A DNA stretch of 64,000 bases. It comes from Bifidobacterium catenulatum subsp. kashiwanohense JCM 15439 = DSM 21854 (GTDB lineage Bacteria; Actinomycetota; Actinomycetes; Actinomycetales; Bifidobacteriaceae). The translations under genes were made by a program, and so were the position numbers. Each line of letters begins with the position of its first letter. The first letter of the stretch is position 1. The notes beneath the pieces were generated by a model. That model was not told where the DNA came from. It searched no databases and saw nothing but the letters and a program-made list of their open reading frames with translations. The DNA lies in contig NZ_AP012327.1 of assembly GCF_001042615.1 (NCBI RefSeq), forward strand, positions 1,240,001-1,304,000, in the 5' to 3' direction. Below are positions 17,514 through 26,017 of the stretch, piece by piece.

Positions 17514-18731
17514 GGCTCTTCCGGTTTTCGTGTGTGTGTGATGGGGGAGCCGTGGGGCATCATGGTTGGTTGTGAAGAAGATAACCGAAGATGCCTCACG
17601 GCCTGTACGCGAGTTTAGCAGGTTCGACGGGGATGCGTTGTTGGGGTTGGATTCTCTGGGATTGAGGGGCGTGGCACAGCGTCACCTGCCGGAGGGCGGC
17701 AGGGGCGGCGTGTGGGAGGTCCGCTATGAGCCCGTGGAGCCGGCGAGGGTCTGCCGGGATTGCGGGGTGCCGGCGCCGGTGCGCAGCTCGCGTTGGCGCC
17801 GCTTCGTCCACGTGCCGTTGGGCAAGGCCGGGGTCCGGCTGCTGGTCCGCTGCCGGCGTTACGAATGCCGCGGGTGCGGCGGCGCGTGGGAGGACGACCT
17901 GTCGCGCGTGGCCGCGGACGGGCGGCGGCTGACGGAACGGGCCGCGTGGTGGGCGGTCGCCTCCGTGGTGCTGGACGCGATGAGCGTGCGCAGTGTGGCG
18001 GCGACGCTGGGGTGTTTGTGGGATTGCGCGAACGACGCGGTCCCGGCCAAGGGCATGAAGCATCTGGCCGGCGACGAACACCGCCTGGACGGGGTCACCC
18101 ACCTGGGCGTGGACGAGCACGTGTGGCGGCACACGTCCCGTGGCTCCAGATACGTGACCGTGGTCGTGGACCTGACGCCCAGGAGGGACGGGCGGCCGGC
18201 CCGTCTCCTGGACGTGGTCGAGGGCAGGAGCGGCGCGGCGTTCGCCGGATGGCTCGCCTCCCGCTCCGAGGAGTTCAGAAGGAACGTGCGGGTCGTGGCG
18301 ATGGACGCGTTCGCCGGATACAAGCACGCCGTCAGGAAGGCCGTGCCCCACGCCAGGGAGGTCCTCGACCCGTTCCACGTCGTCAGGCTCGCCGGCGACA
18401 AGCTCACCCAATGCCGCCAACGCCTCCAGCAGGAGGCCACCGGCAGGCGCGGCACGAAGCAGGACCCGCTGTACCGGGCCCGCCGAATCCTGCTCAAGAC
18501 CAACGCCACCCTCACCGACCGGCAACGCTCCCTGCTCGACCGGCTGTTCGGGAACGAAGACAACGAGCAGCTGAAGGTCGTGTGGGGCTCCTACCAGAAG
18601 ATCATCGCCTGCTACGCCGAGCCCGACCGGCGCAAGGCGCGCAGCATGATACACGAGCCCGTCCGACGGCATCAACGCCAGACCCGCCGACGCGCCCGGC
18701 GAGCTGAGGACACTGGCGCGTACCCTCAAAC
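17514..18731 (+). mobile_element. ISL3-family element, right end lost
   Basis: Left terminus GGCTCTTCCGG at 17514 is the usual ISL3 end. The element is cut at 18731/18732 by the terminus of an IS3-family sequence, so its right inverted repeat is missing. Confidence 0.75.
17566..18731 (+). pseudogene. ISL3 transposase, frameshifted and truncated
   Basis: Zinc-finger pairs CRDCGVPAP and CRRYECRGCGGAW are followed by the DDE core (LGVDEHVW, VVAMDAFAGYKHA, VLDPFHVVRLAGDKL), typical of ISL3 transposases. Near 18660 the frame is lost: the family-like ending (SDGINARPADAPGELRTLAR) is read in another frame. Six codons later the gene runs into the IS3-family terminus. Start at TTG 17566 or GTG 17572. 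Inactive. Confidence 0.8.
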
Positions 18732-19657
18732 TGTTTTTAGTCAAGTTGGTGTTTCGGTTTCGGGGTGGTGACGTTTTGTTGGACTCCTTGAGCGGGAGGA
18801 GTCATCATCGTGGCGAGGTATTCGAGGGAGCAGCGCAGGTGTGCGGTGGAGTTGTACGAGCGGTACGAGCATAGTGCGGCGGACGTGATCCGGGAGTTGG
18901 GCTATCCCAGCAAGGAGGCGTTGCTCATGTGGTATCGCGAGTGGCTGGAGGAGCGGCGTACGGGGGTTCCCTCGAGGCGTGGCGAGCGTTATGCGAGGTA
19001 CACGGACGAGCAGAAGCGCGCTGCGGTGGATCATTACCTGACGCATGGCAGGCGGTTGAGCAGGACGATGCGCCGGATGGGGTATCCCAGCCATGAGGTG
19101 CTGGCGGCGTGGATCGACGAGCTGGCGCCCGGGGAGCGCGTGATCAGACGCGGGCCGGTGGCGGACGGGGTCAGGCGTATGGCGGTGGCGCGCCTGACCG
19201 CGGGCGGCGTCACGTCGCGGCAGGTCGCGGCCGAGGTGGGCGTGGAGGCGTCGGTCGTGAGAAACTGGAAGCGTCAACTGCTGCACGAGCCGGTACCGGA
19301 GGACGATCCAGTGACACCAGACAAGCCGGGGAAGAGGAATGATGGCGCGGCGGATCCCGACGCGTCGGATCTGGATGGGCTGATTGCCGAGCGCGACCGT
19401 GTGCGCGCCGAGCTGGAGCGGATCCGCCGGGAGAAACGGGAGGCGGAGATCGAGCTGGCGATCCTCAAGGGGGCGTTGGAATTGGTGGGAAAAGAGCGGG
19501 GCGCAGACCCGGACAACCTGACCAATAGGGAGAAGACGATCCTCGTCAGGACGATCGGCGCCGGGCACGGCGTCCCCGTGGGGCGTCTGCTCGCCCGGGT
19601 CGGCCTGGCTCGCAGCACGTACTATCATCAGCTGAACGCGATGAACAGGCCGGACCG
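18732..19657 (+). mobile_element. IS3-family element, left part only
   Basis: Begins TGTTTTTAGTCAAG inside the ISL3 transposase gene. The transposase frame is intact until about 19657, where the sequence changes to a phage-like exonuclease gene. No right inverted repeat is present. Confidence 0.65.
18810..19657 (+). pseudogene. IS3-family transposase, OrfA plus start of OrfB
   Basis: About 280 residues. Three successive HTH segments (residues 1-50, 65-105, 120-155, the last one GGVTSRQVAAEVGVEASVVR) and a leucine-zipper-like helix (ERDRVRAELERIRREKREAE) are standard OrfA parts. It continues in the same frame into the beginning of OrfB (GLARSTYYHQLNAMNRPD), then stops matching. The DDE catalytic domain is gone, so it cannot transpose by itself. 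Confidence 0.75.
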
Positions 19658-19660
19658 GGT

Positions 19661-20527
19661 ATGGACGATACGTTGCTGCTTTGGGTGGATGTGGAGACGA
19701 CGGGCCTGGACCCGTCGCACGGCGCGATCCTGGAGATCGGGATGCGTTGGACGGATACGCGTCTGGACCGTCTGGACGGCGGGTTCTCGACGCCGGTCGC
19801 CTACGCGGGTCCGGTGGACGGGTTCATCGAACGCATGCACGGGCCGAACGGGCTGCTGGCCGCGTGGGCCAGGCCGGGCGCGCCGACGTCTGACGAGGCG
19901 GCGAGGCTCGCGCGCGCGTATGTGGCGTCCCGCCTGTCGGATGGGGTGCGCGTCCTCGCGGCGGGCGCGTCGGTCCGGTTCGACCGGGATTGGCTGGACA
20001 CGCGGATGCCGGGCGTGCTGTCCGGCGTGCATCATCGCAGCCTGGACGTGAGCGCTCTGGACGAGGCGGCCCGCATGTGGGCGCCTTTGACGTGGGCGGC
20101 GCGCCCGGAGCGGACGACCGATCACCGGGTGGACTCGCGCCTGGACGACGAGCTGCGTCTGGCCGCGTATTATCGTGACGCGTTCCGGGGGGGGTGGCGT
20201 ATGTGGGCTAGGCTGCGGGGCGTGCTGGCCCGCGTGGGCCGTTGGTTCCTCTCCCCCGCGGGCCGCGCGGTGTGGGTGCGGCTGCTCTTGTTCGGCGCGT
20301 CCATCCCCCTGGCCCCGTACATGGTGGCCGTGTGGCGGGTCGCCCCGTACGGGCAGGGGGCGGAGCAGTGTCTCCTGTTCGTCGCCGTGGCGGGCGTGCT
20401 CCTGTTCAGGGGCGGCTGGCGTCGCCTGCATGCGCTGCGCGCCGCCCGCGACGAGGACCGGCAGTCCGAACCGGATCGGGCGCGGAAGCCCGTCCGTCCG
20501 GCCCGGAACCGGGCGCGTCGCCGCTGA
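19661..20527 (+). CDS. Oligoribonuclease/DnaQ-like DEDDh exonuclease with membrane tail
   Basis: 288 residues. Residues 1-175 match oligoribonuclease-type exonucleases: WVDVETTGLDP with ILEIGM (motif I, DxE), GASVRFDRDWLDTRMPGVL and LDVSAL (motif II region), and DHRVDSRLDDEL (motif III His/Asp). Two hydrophobic segments follow, AVWVRLLLFGASIPLAPYMV and CLLFVAVAGVLLFR, then a very basic tail. So it looks like a nuclease anchored in the membrane. It starts right at the IS3 junction and its 3' end overlaps the convergent integrase fragment by 122 bp. GC content is high and it is probably phage-borne. Substrate unknown; the start could lie upstream in DNA now lost. Confidence 0.65.
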   Translation: MDDTLLLWVDVETTGLDPSHGAILEIGMRWTDTRLDRLDGGFSTPVAYAGPVDGFIERMHGPNGLLAAWARPGAPTSDEAARLARAYVASRLSDGVRVLAAGASVRFDRDWLDTRMPGVLSGVHHRSLDVSALDEAARMWAPLTWAARPERTTDHRVDSRLDDELRLAAYYRDAFRGGWRMWARLRGVLARVGRWFLSPAGRAVWVRLLLFGASIPLAPYMVAVWRVAPYGQGAEQCLLFVAVAGVLLFRGGWRRLHALRAARDEDRQSEPDRARKPVRPARNRARRR

Positions 20528-20814
20528 GCCGGCCGCGCAATCGTCCGAGCCGGCTGATCTCCTCCTCGAGTTCGCGGATGCGTTTCCTTCTGTCCTCGAT
20601 GGCCAGGGTGATGTCGTGCTCGTTCCGGGGGCCGCCCAGGAGCGCCATGTAGGAGCGGTCGGACAGTTCGCGCCGTTTGTCCTCGCCTCGCGCCCGCTGG
20701 TAGTGGCGCAGCGAGGTCGCGTTGTCCGCGTGCCGGCCGAACCGTTGGGTCTCCTTGGGTTCGGCGCCCTGGTGGACGGCCTCGCTGATCGCGGTGGCGC
20801 GCAGCGTGTTCGGC
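20406..20814 (-). pseudogene. C-terminal fragment of a phage tyrosine integrase
   Basis: Minus-strand reading gives PNTLRATAISEAVHQGA and RFGRHADNATSLRHYQRAR: the second catalytic Arg (box II), the late His and the nucleophile Tyr of tyrosine recombinases. The upstream half is absent; the matching N-terminal part lies beyond the IS21 element at 23272-24174. A coiled acidic stretch (RRKRIRELEEEISRLG) and a Gly/Pro-rich tail follow the Tyr. Confidence 0.75.
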
Positions 20815-20888
20815 TGTATTTCGTCAAGTCGGTGTTTCGTGTTTAGTCATGTATTTTTTTCGGGTTTAGGCAGTTGCATGCATTTTCC

Positions 20889-21650
20889 TTATTTTTCCGG
20901 TTGCGCGGAGGTGTCCCTGCCGAACATGAGGGCCTCACTGACGCGGCGGCTCTGGCCGGTGAACTCGAGGAGCCGCCCGTGGTGCACGATGCGGTCGATG
21001 ATCGCTGCGGCGAGTTTGTCGTCCGCGAAGACCGTGCCCCATTTACTGAACTCGATGTTCGTGGTGAATACGATGCTCCGTCTTTCGTAGCTGCCCGCGA
21101 TGATCTGGTAGAGCAGGCGCGCCCCGTCGATGTCGAAGGGTACGTAGCCGAACTCGTCCAGTATGATCAGGTCGGCACGGCCGATGTCCCGGAGCGTCGT
21201 CTCGAGCGTGCCGTCGCGTTTGGCCTTGCCCAGCTGGAGGACGAGCTCGGCGGTCTGATGGAACCGCACGCCCAGCCCCATGTCGATCGCCTTCATGCCC
21301 AGCCCGATCGCGAGGTGTGTCTTTCCGCGCCCGGTCTTGCCGTAGAACACCAGGTCCTGCGCGCGCGGGATGAAACCGAGCCCTAGGAGCTCATCGAGCA
21401 TGTAGCCGTCGGGGAGCCTGACGTTCGTGAAGTCGTGGCCGTCGAGACCCTTGACGACGGGGAACCGGGCGCGGCGCAGGAGCCTGTCGTGCTTCGCGCG
21501 TTCCCTGTTCGCCAGTTCCGTGTCGAGCAGGCGGTGGACGGCGTCGACCTGGCGGGGCGTGGCCCAGCCGGCGAATTCGTCGATGCTCGCCTTGGAGATG
21601 AACAGCTTGCGGGCCTTCTCGTAGAGCCCTTCGTCCGTCTTCGTGTTCAT
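20889..21650 (-). CDS. istB: IS21 helper ATPase IstB
   Basis: 253 residues. Walker A is FYGKTGRGKTHLA, Walker B is LIILDEFGYVPF, followed by the sensor stretch SIVFTTNIEFSKWG and the HHGRLLEFTGQSRR ending of IstB. It is an AAA+ protein that helps the IstA transposase choose its target. The first four bases overlap the end of istA. Intact. Confidence 0.93.
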   Translation of the reverse strand: MNTKTDEGLYEKARKLFISKASIDEFAGWATPRQVDAVHRLLDTELANRERAKHDRLLRRARFPVVKGLDGHDFTNVRLPDGYMLDELLGLGFIPRAQDLVFYGKTGRGKTHLAIGLGMKAIDMGLGVRFHQTAELVLQLGKAKRDGTLETTLRDIGRADLIILDEFGYVPFDIDGARLLYQIIAGSYERRSIVFTTNIEFSKWGTVFADDKLAAAIIDRIVHHGRLLEFTGQSRRVSEALMFGRDTSAQPEK

Positions 21651-23141
21651 CGCCCGCCTCCCTGCACGCCGACGTCCGCGGTGAACGCGATGTCGTATTC
21701 ACTCAGATCCGGCCTGTCATCGTCGTATTCGATACCCGCCACGCCCTCGGCGAGCCTGGCCGCGAGCAGTGTGACACCGGCGCGGTCCGCCCCGCCGGTC
21801 GATTCGAGGATGGAAAGCATCGCCTCGACCGCGTTCGCCCACCCGGATTCCCTGTCAACGCGTTTGAGGGTCTGCAGCGCCTCGTTGCGTGTCTGTCTGT
21901 CCTGCCGATCCAGCCATTCCCGCAACGGGTCCGGCAACGCGTCACGTACCCGGCTGTTGGGCCAGGACGCGGGCTTGTTGCGCAGCAGCGCCAACTGCAT
22001 GGACGGGTCCTCGCTGTTCGTGCTGGCCTGGCCGTACGCCCGAGGATGGGTCGCCAGGTGCTTGCCCGACGAGTCGAGGACCTCGACCTCGAGCGCGCGG
22101 AGGCCCACGATCACCTCTCTGCCCGCGTTCGCCCGGTCCGCGGAATAACGATGCCGTCCCTCGAGCGTGGCCACGCCGTACCGGTCGGCCTTCATATGCC
22201 GCCACGTGACCACGTCGAAACGCTTCCCGGGCAACGGCAGCAGCGCCGCACGGTCCTCGGAGAACAGGCCACGTTCCTCCGTGTCCTTGCGGTAATGCGG
22301 TTTCGTGGCCAGCTCCAGGCACCGGTCCGGCAGCCCGGCGTTAAAGTTCTCCAGGCTCCATACGCTCGGCCGGGGCACGAACAGCTTGCGCCGCACCATG
22401 CCGACCTTGGACTCCACCGCGCCCTTCCCATGACCGGGATACGGGTTGCGGAACGAACAATCGAACCCGTAATGCGCCTGGAAGGCCTGGAACAGGTGCG
22501 TCAGGCGCGGCTCGCGCTCCCCGTGCCCCTTATGGCCCGCGCCGGCGGCGTTATCGGACACGATCCGCTCCGGCACACCGCCCAGCCACTCGAACAGGTT
22601 GCGCGACGCCAGGCACGTGCACTCAGCGTTCTCGCCCGGCATCGACTGCACCAGACCGACGTTCGAATACGGGAAATCAAGCACGAAATGATGCATCCGC
22701 TGCACCACGCCGCGCAACAGCACGTCGACCTCGCCGAAATTCGGCCTGCGCCTCGCCCGGATGCCATACCAGGTCCATGAACGCCTCATCACGCTCCGCC
22801 GCGAACTCACGCCTGGGCCGCGCCACCGCCCGCGTCACCGTGGACAGGGAGACCTCCGCGCCATGCTCGTCCCTCAACCGCTCCCAGATCCTAGTCGCGG
22901 TATGCCGCTGCTTGCGCCAGTTCGCGCGATCTTCCGCGAGCCACTGCTCGATCACGGGCAGATACGGGTCGATCACCGACGCGCGCGGCTTTCTCACCGA
23001 CGGCACGGCCGACAGATCCTCCTTCGCGAGGTACTTACGCACCGTCGGCTCGCTGACATGTGTTTTCCGCGCGATCGACGCGACGGATTCCCCGTTCCGC
23101 CGCAAACGACGGATAGACTGTACTTGGGGCATGCTGATCAT
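21647..23141 (-). pseudogene. istA: IS21 transposase IstA, one-base frameshift
   Basis: Start ATG near 23141 (or 23132) after AAAGGA. The N-terminal HTH reads SVASIARKTHVSEPTVRKYL. The frame is right up to GEAQAEF near 22740; removing one T there continues it into GEVDVLL and the DDE core (PYSNVGLVQSMPGENAECTC, RIVSDNA, GHGKGAVESKVG). With the extra base the first frame ends after about 170 residues. It is either a real inactivating slip or a programmed/sequence error. Confidence 0.85.
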
Positions 23142-23271
23142 AATCCTTTCCGGTCCTTTCTGGCGGAGATACAAGCACCATCCAGTCAAGACCATTCCGT
23201 GGTCGGCATGCTCTGCCTAAACCCGAAAAATCATCGTGACTAAACCCGCAACAACTAATTGAACACAAACA

Positions 23272-24174
23272 TTCGGCCTTCAGGAGCATCGCGTCGGGCG
23301 TGGGGTCGCACCAGGTGCGGATGTGGCGTTCCAATCGGGGCTTGAGCGCGTGCGGGATGGGCATGTCGTCCATGCTGCTGCGGGTCTTCATGCCGCCGAG
23401 CAGGTAGGGGCCGACGTCGCCCTCGCCGCGGCGCGCGGAGTGGCGCAGGTGGAGGATCATGTTGTCCAGGTCGAAGTCGGCGACCTGGAGCGCGCAGATC
23501 TCGCCGGCCCTGGGGGCGAACGCGATGGCCACGTCGATGGCGATGCGGGTCTTGTCGGGCATGGCGTTGCGGATGGCCTCGAGCTGTTCGGGCTTGTCGG
23601 GCGTGGCCCGGACGCACGGGTCGCGTTGGATGACGGGGTCGCTGCCGTCGGACGGGTTGGCGGCCTCGCGCATGATCCGGTGGAGGAGGATGTACGCGTT
23701 GCGGTCGGCGGTGGCGCTGCCCAATCCCCGGTCGAGGAACCGGTTGACGTCGCGGACGGTGATGTCTTTCATGCGCATGCGCCCGAAGTGCCGGTCGAGG
23801 CGTTGGAAGGCGAGGTCCTTTACGCGGAGGGTGACGGGTGCGAGCGGGTTGCCGTGCCTGTCGTAGCGTCCGCGGCTTCGGTACCAGTCGCCGGCCCACT
23901 GGTGGAAGGTGACGTCGGCGTTGCGGTCGGCCCGTTCGCGTTGGCTGGGGTGGGTCCATCGGGTGATGCCGGCCCGGTGGGCGGCGTCGAGGGCGGCCTC
24001 GCGTTCGAGCCATTCGTCGGCCTTGGCCCGCGTGGGGAAGTCGCGGACGACGCGCCGCCCGTCGGTGGGCGCGTTGTATCCGGCGCGGTAGAATCTGATG
24101 GTGCCGTCGGGGCGGCGGCGGATGGTGATGTTTCCGAATGCGCGTCGTGCGACACGCCGATGGTTGCCGTTCAT
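23272..24174 (-). pseudogene. N-terminal part of a phage tyrosine integrase
   Basis: ATG at 24174 with GGAGA five bases upstream. The N-terminus (RRPDGTIRFYRAGYN, then TRAKADEWLEREAALDAAHR) is an AP2-like arm-binding domain, followed by a SAM-like core-binding domain and the first catalytic Arg in IAFAPRAGEICALQ. The gene breaks at the IS21 element after TPDAMLLKAE. Joining it to the 20406-20814 fragment lacks about 30 expected codons and is out of frame, so it was probably damaged already. It reads away from tRNA-Val(GAC), whose 3' end is 175 bp upstream, the usual position of an integrase beside its attachment tRNA. Confidence 0.85.
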
Positions 24175-24319
24175 GGTGCTCTCCATGCGTCCATGGGGCG
24201 TGGGTTCATGATTGGGTACATGAAAACGCCCCGGTTTTGCACGAACTGTCCAAAACGGGTGCTTGGGGAGCCTTGGGCGACACGCCGACGGATACGGCGG
24301 AAACAAGCCATTCCAACGC

Positions 24320-24342
24320 AAAAAGGCCCCATGTCGGGCCTT
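24320..24342 (-). terminator. Terminator of the tRNA-Val/Cys/Gly cluster
   Basis: Minus strand AAGGCCC-GACATG-GGGCCTT followed by TTTTT, 7 bp past the tRNA-Val 3' end. Confidence 0.85.
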
Positions 24343-24348
24343 GGAGGG

Positions 24349-24420
24349 TGGGCGATACAAGATTCGAACTTGTGACCCCTTCCGTGTCAGGGAAGTGCGC
24401 TACCTCTGCGCCAACCGCCC
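24349..24420 (-). tRNA. tRNA-Val (anticodon GAC)
   Basis: Acceptor GGGCGGT/ATCGCCC (one G-U), anticodon stem CTTCC/GGAAG with loop CTGACAC giving GAC, T-arm AAGTTCGAATCTT. CCA is not encoded. Its 3' end faces the broken integrase and is the probable attachment site. Confidence 0.95.
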
Positions 24421-24459
24421 AAGTTATTCACCATGCCAACTTACGTCAAGCACAATGAG

Positions 24460-24530
24460 AGGTGGGTACGAGAGTCGAACTCGTCTATACGGCTTTGCAG
24501 GCCGCTGCCTAACCGCTTGGCTAACCCACC
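24460..24530 (-). tRNA. tRNA-Cys (anticodon GCA)
   Basis: Acceptor GGTGGGT/ACCCACC, anticodon loop CTGCAAA on stem GCGGC/GCCGT, T-arm GAGTTCGACTC. CCA not encoded. Confidence 0.95.
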
Positions 24531-24560
24531 CTAAAGGTCGATAATCAATCGGAACCTTAG

Positions 24561-24633
24561 AGCGGACAACGGGACTCGAACCCGCGGTCTCAACCTTGGC
24601 AAGGTTGCGCTTTACCAACTAAGCTATGTCCGC
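24561..24633 (-). tRNA. tRNA-Gly (anticodon GCC)
   Basis: Acceptor GCGGACA/TGTCCGC, anticodon loop TTGCCAA on stem CAACC/GGTTG, T-arm GGGTTCGAGTCCC. CCA not encoded. First gene of the three-tRNA cluster. Confidence 0.95.
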
Positions 24634-24731
24634 ATGTGCCCCGCAGTATCACTGCCTGAGCACGAGTATCTACTATAATCACATTTCCGTAATTTGCAAA
24701 TCAGCGTGTCGCGCTTTTTCGAGACGCGCTG

Positions 24732-25454
24732 TCAACCGAAATACTCTTCGACGGACTGCGCTAGTTCGCTTACGGTATCGATGACTTGGTATGCACCATG
24801 CTCCTTGAGCTCGCCTGGCTCAGCATAGCCCCATCCACATCCCAAGCAATCCAGACCGCACGCCTTGGCCCCATCGGCATCGGTCCAGCGATCGCCAACC
24901 ATCAACGCACGATCACCGGCAGCCTCATCAAAACCGATATGCTCAAACGCCCAACGGATCACCTGATCCTTGTCAAGACGGGAATTATCGGCGCTTGCAC
25001 CATAGATGCCGTCGACCATCGTATCCAAGTGGAAATGCTCACAAATCGGAATGCACTGATACTGCGGTTTGCAACTGGCAATCGCCAGATAATATCCATC
25101 AGCACGCAACTTGGTCAGCTGCTCCGGAATACCCTCGTAGATGGTATTGTTCAAACGCCCCGGCACTTTCTGCCCAGGATTGTTAGGATCGTCGAACACA
25201 GCCTCATCCGCATAATACCTGCGATAAATAGCAATGCCCTCATCAAGACGATCCTCAGGAATATCGTTGCGCTGCAGGGATTCAATAATTGCAGGACCGA
25301 TGAATCGCTGCAACTCCTCATTATCCGGGACCGGATACCCCAATTCCTCGAACACCTTGACCACACAGCCGATGATTCCCGGATCGGATTTGGTCAGCGT
25401 ACCGTCGAGGTCAAGCAGAACGACTTTCTTGGATTGCCTGGTCTGTTCGGACAT
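24732..25454 (-). CDS. HAD-family phosphatase, phosphoglycolate-phosphatase-like
   Basis: 240 residues. HAD motif I VVLLDLDGTLTKSD, motif II region LAIASCKPQ, motif III/IV KDQVIRWA and MVGDRWTDADGAKACG are all present, with a helical cap between residues 20 and 90 (subfamily IA). It hydrolyses a small phosphate ester in the cytoplasm; phosphoglycolate or a pyrophosphate/nucleotide substrate is possible. ATG with AAGGGAGA upstream. First protein gene after the tRNA cluster. Confidence 0.85.
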   Translation of the reverse strand: MSEQTRQSKKVVLLDLDGTLTKSDPGIIGCVVKVFEELGYPVPDNEELQRFIGPAIIESLQRNDIPEDRLDEGIAIYRRYYADEAVFDDPNNPGQKVPGRLNNTIYEGIPEQLTKLRADGYYLAIASCKPQYQCIPICEHFHLDTMVDGIYGASADNSRLDKDQVIRWAFEHIGFDEAAGDRALMVGDRWTDADGAKACGLDCLGCGWGYAEPGELKEHGAYQVIDTVSELAQSVEEYFG

Positions 25455-25519
25455 GAATTGGTTCTCCCTTTATTCCTATCGATTCGTTTTCATCGATGTG
25501 ATACCTGTTGACGCTAACA

Positions 25520-25550
25520 ATTATGCCCAGCCATACTGACTGGGCATAAT
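25520..25550 (-). terminator. Hairpin after rbpA
   Basis: Perfect 11-bp arms ATTATGCCCAG (25520-25530) and CTGGGCATAAT (25540-25550) with a 9-base loop. It lies 25 bp past the rbpA stop. The U-run is weak. Confidence 0.65.
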
Positions 25551-25574
25551 GTTCAAGTGTCGTTCAACTGCAGG

Positions 25575-25922
25575 TCACTCGTAGTCTGGGAACCAACCGT
25601 CACGATGCATCTGCAGTCGCTTCTCAAGCAGCGTCTTCAACTCGTCTTCGGTACGACGTTCCAGCAGCATGTCCCAGTGTGTACGAGTCGGCTTGGAGAT
25701 TTCGTCGTCCTCACGATCCTCATCGCCCTCACGACGCGCAGTCATGCCGCAACGGCATTCCCATTCCTCAGGAATCTCCGCGCCCTCAGCGAACGGCAGA
25801 ATCGTACGGTGCCCTTTCGGGCACACATATGCGACGTCGTTTCGTGCCGCGAAATCCACATTGTCATCGGATTCCAACGACTTTGCGCCGATGCTCATGC
25901 CTCGCAGGCTGCGTTCTGCCAT
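25575..25922 (-). CDS. rbpA: RNA polymerase-binding protein RbpA
   Basis: 115 residues. RbpA core: AYVCPKGHRTILPFA with EWECRCG providing the zinc-site cysteines, and the sigma-interaction end HWDMLLERRTEDELKTLLEK. The N-terminus MAERSLRGMSIGAKSLESD is the family's conserved tail. It stabilises the open complex of RNA polymerase with the primary sigma factor. AAGGAGG lies upstream of the ATG. It is separated from helY by about 95 bp. Confidence 0.95.
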   Translation of the reverse strand: MAERSLRGMSIGAKSLESDDNVDFAARNDVAYVCPKGHRTILPFAEGAEIPEEWECRCGMTARREGDEDREDDEISKPTRTHWDMLLERRTEDELKTLLEKRLQMHRDGWFPDYE

Positions 25923-26017
25923 ATTGCCTTTGCCTCCTTGGGATTGTCTGTTCTTTCTAAGCTACAGAACAGTTCGGACGTGCCTTTTATTCCTTATTCG
26001 TCTGCTGATTGCCAATT

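Larger units (their letters stand above)
20815..23271. mobile_element. IS21-family element with 6-bp target duplication
   Basis: Starts TGTATTTCGTCAAG and ends (reverse complement) TGTTTGTGTTCAA; 27 of the first 37 terminal bases match, and the element begins TG and ends CA as expected. TTCGGC flanks it on both sides (20809-20814 and 23272-23277). It carries istA and istB on the minus strand and splits a tyrosine integrase. Confidence 0.8.

Noticed and set aside
20815-20831. Reading the integrase fragment further upstream as RLDEIQ
   Set aside because: These bases are better explained as the IS21 terminal repeat, because both IS ends align from the same TG and TTCGGC flanks the element.
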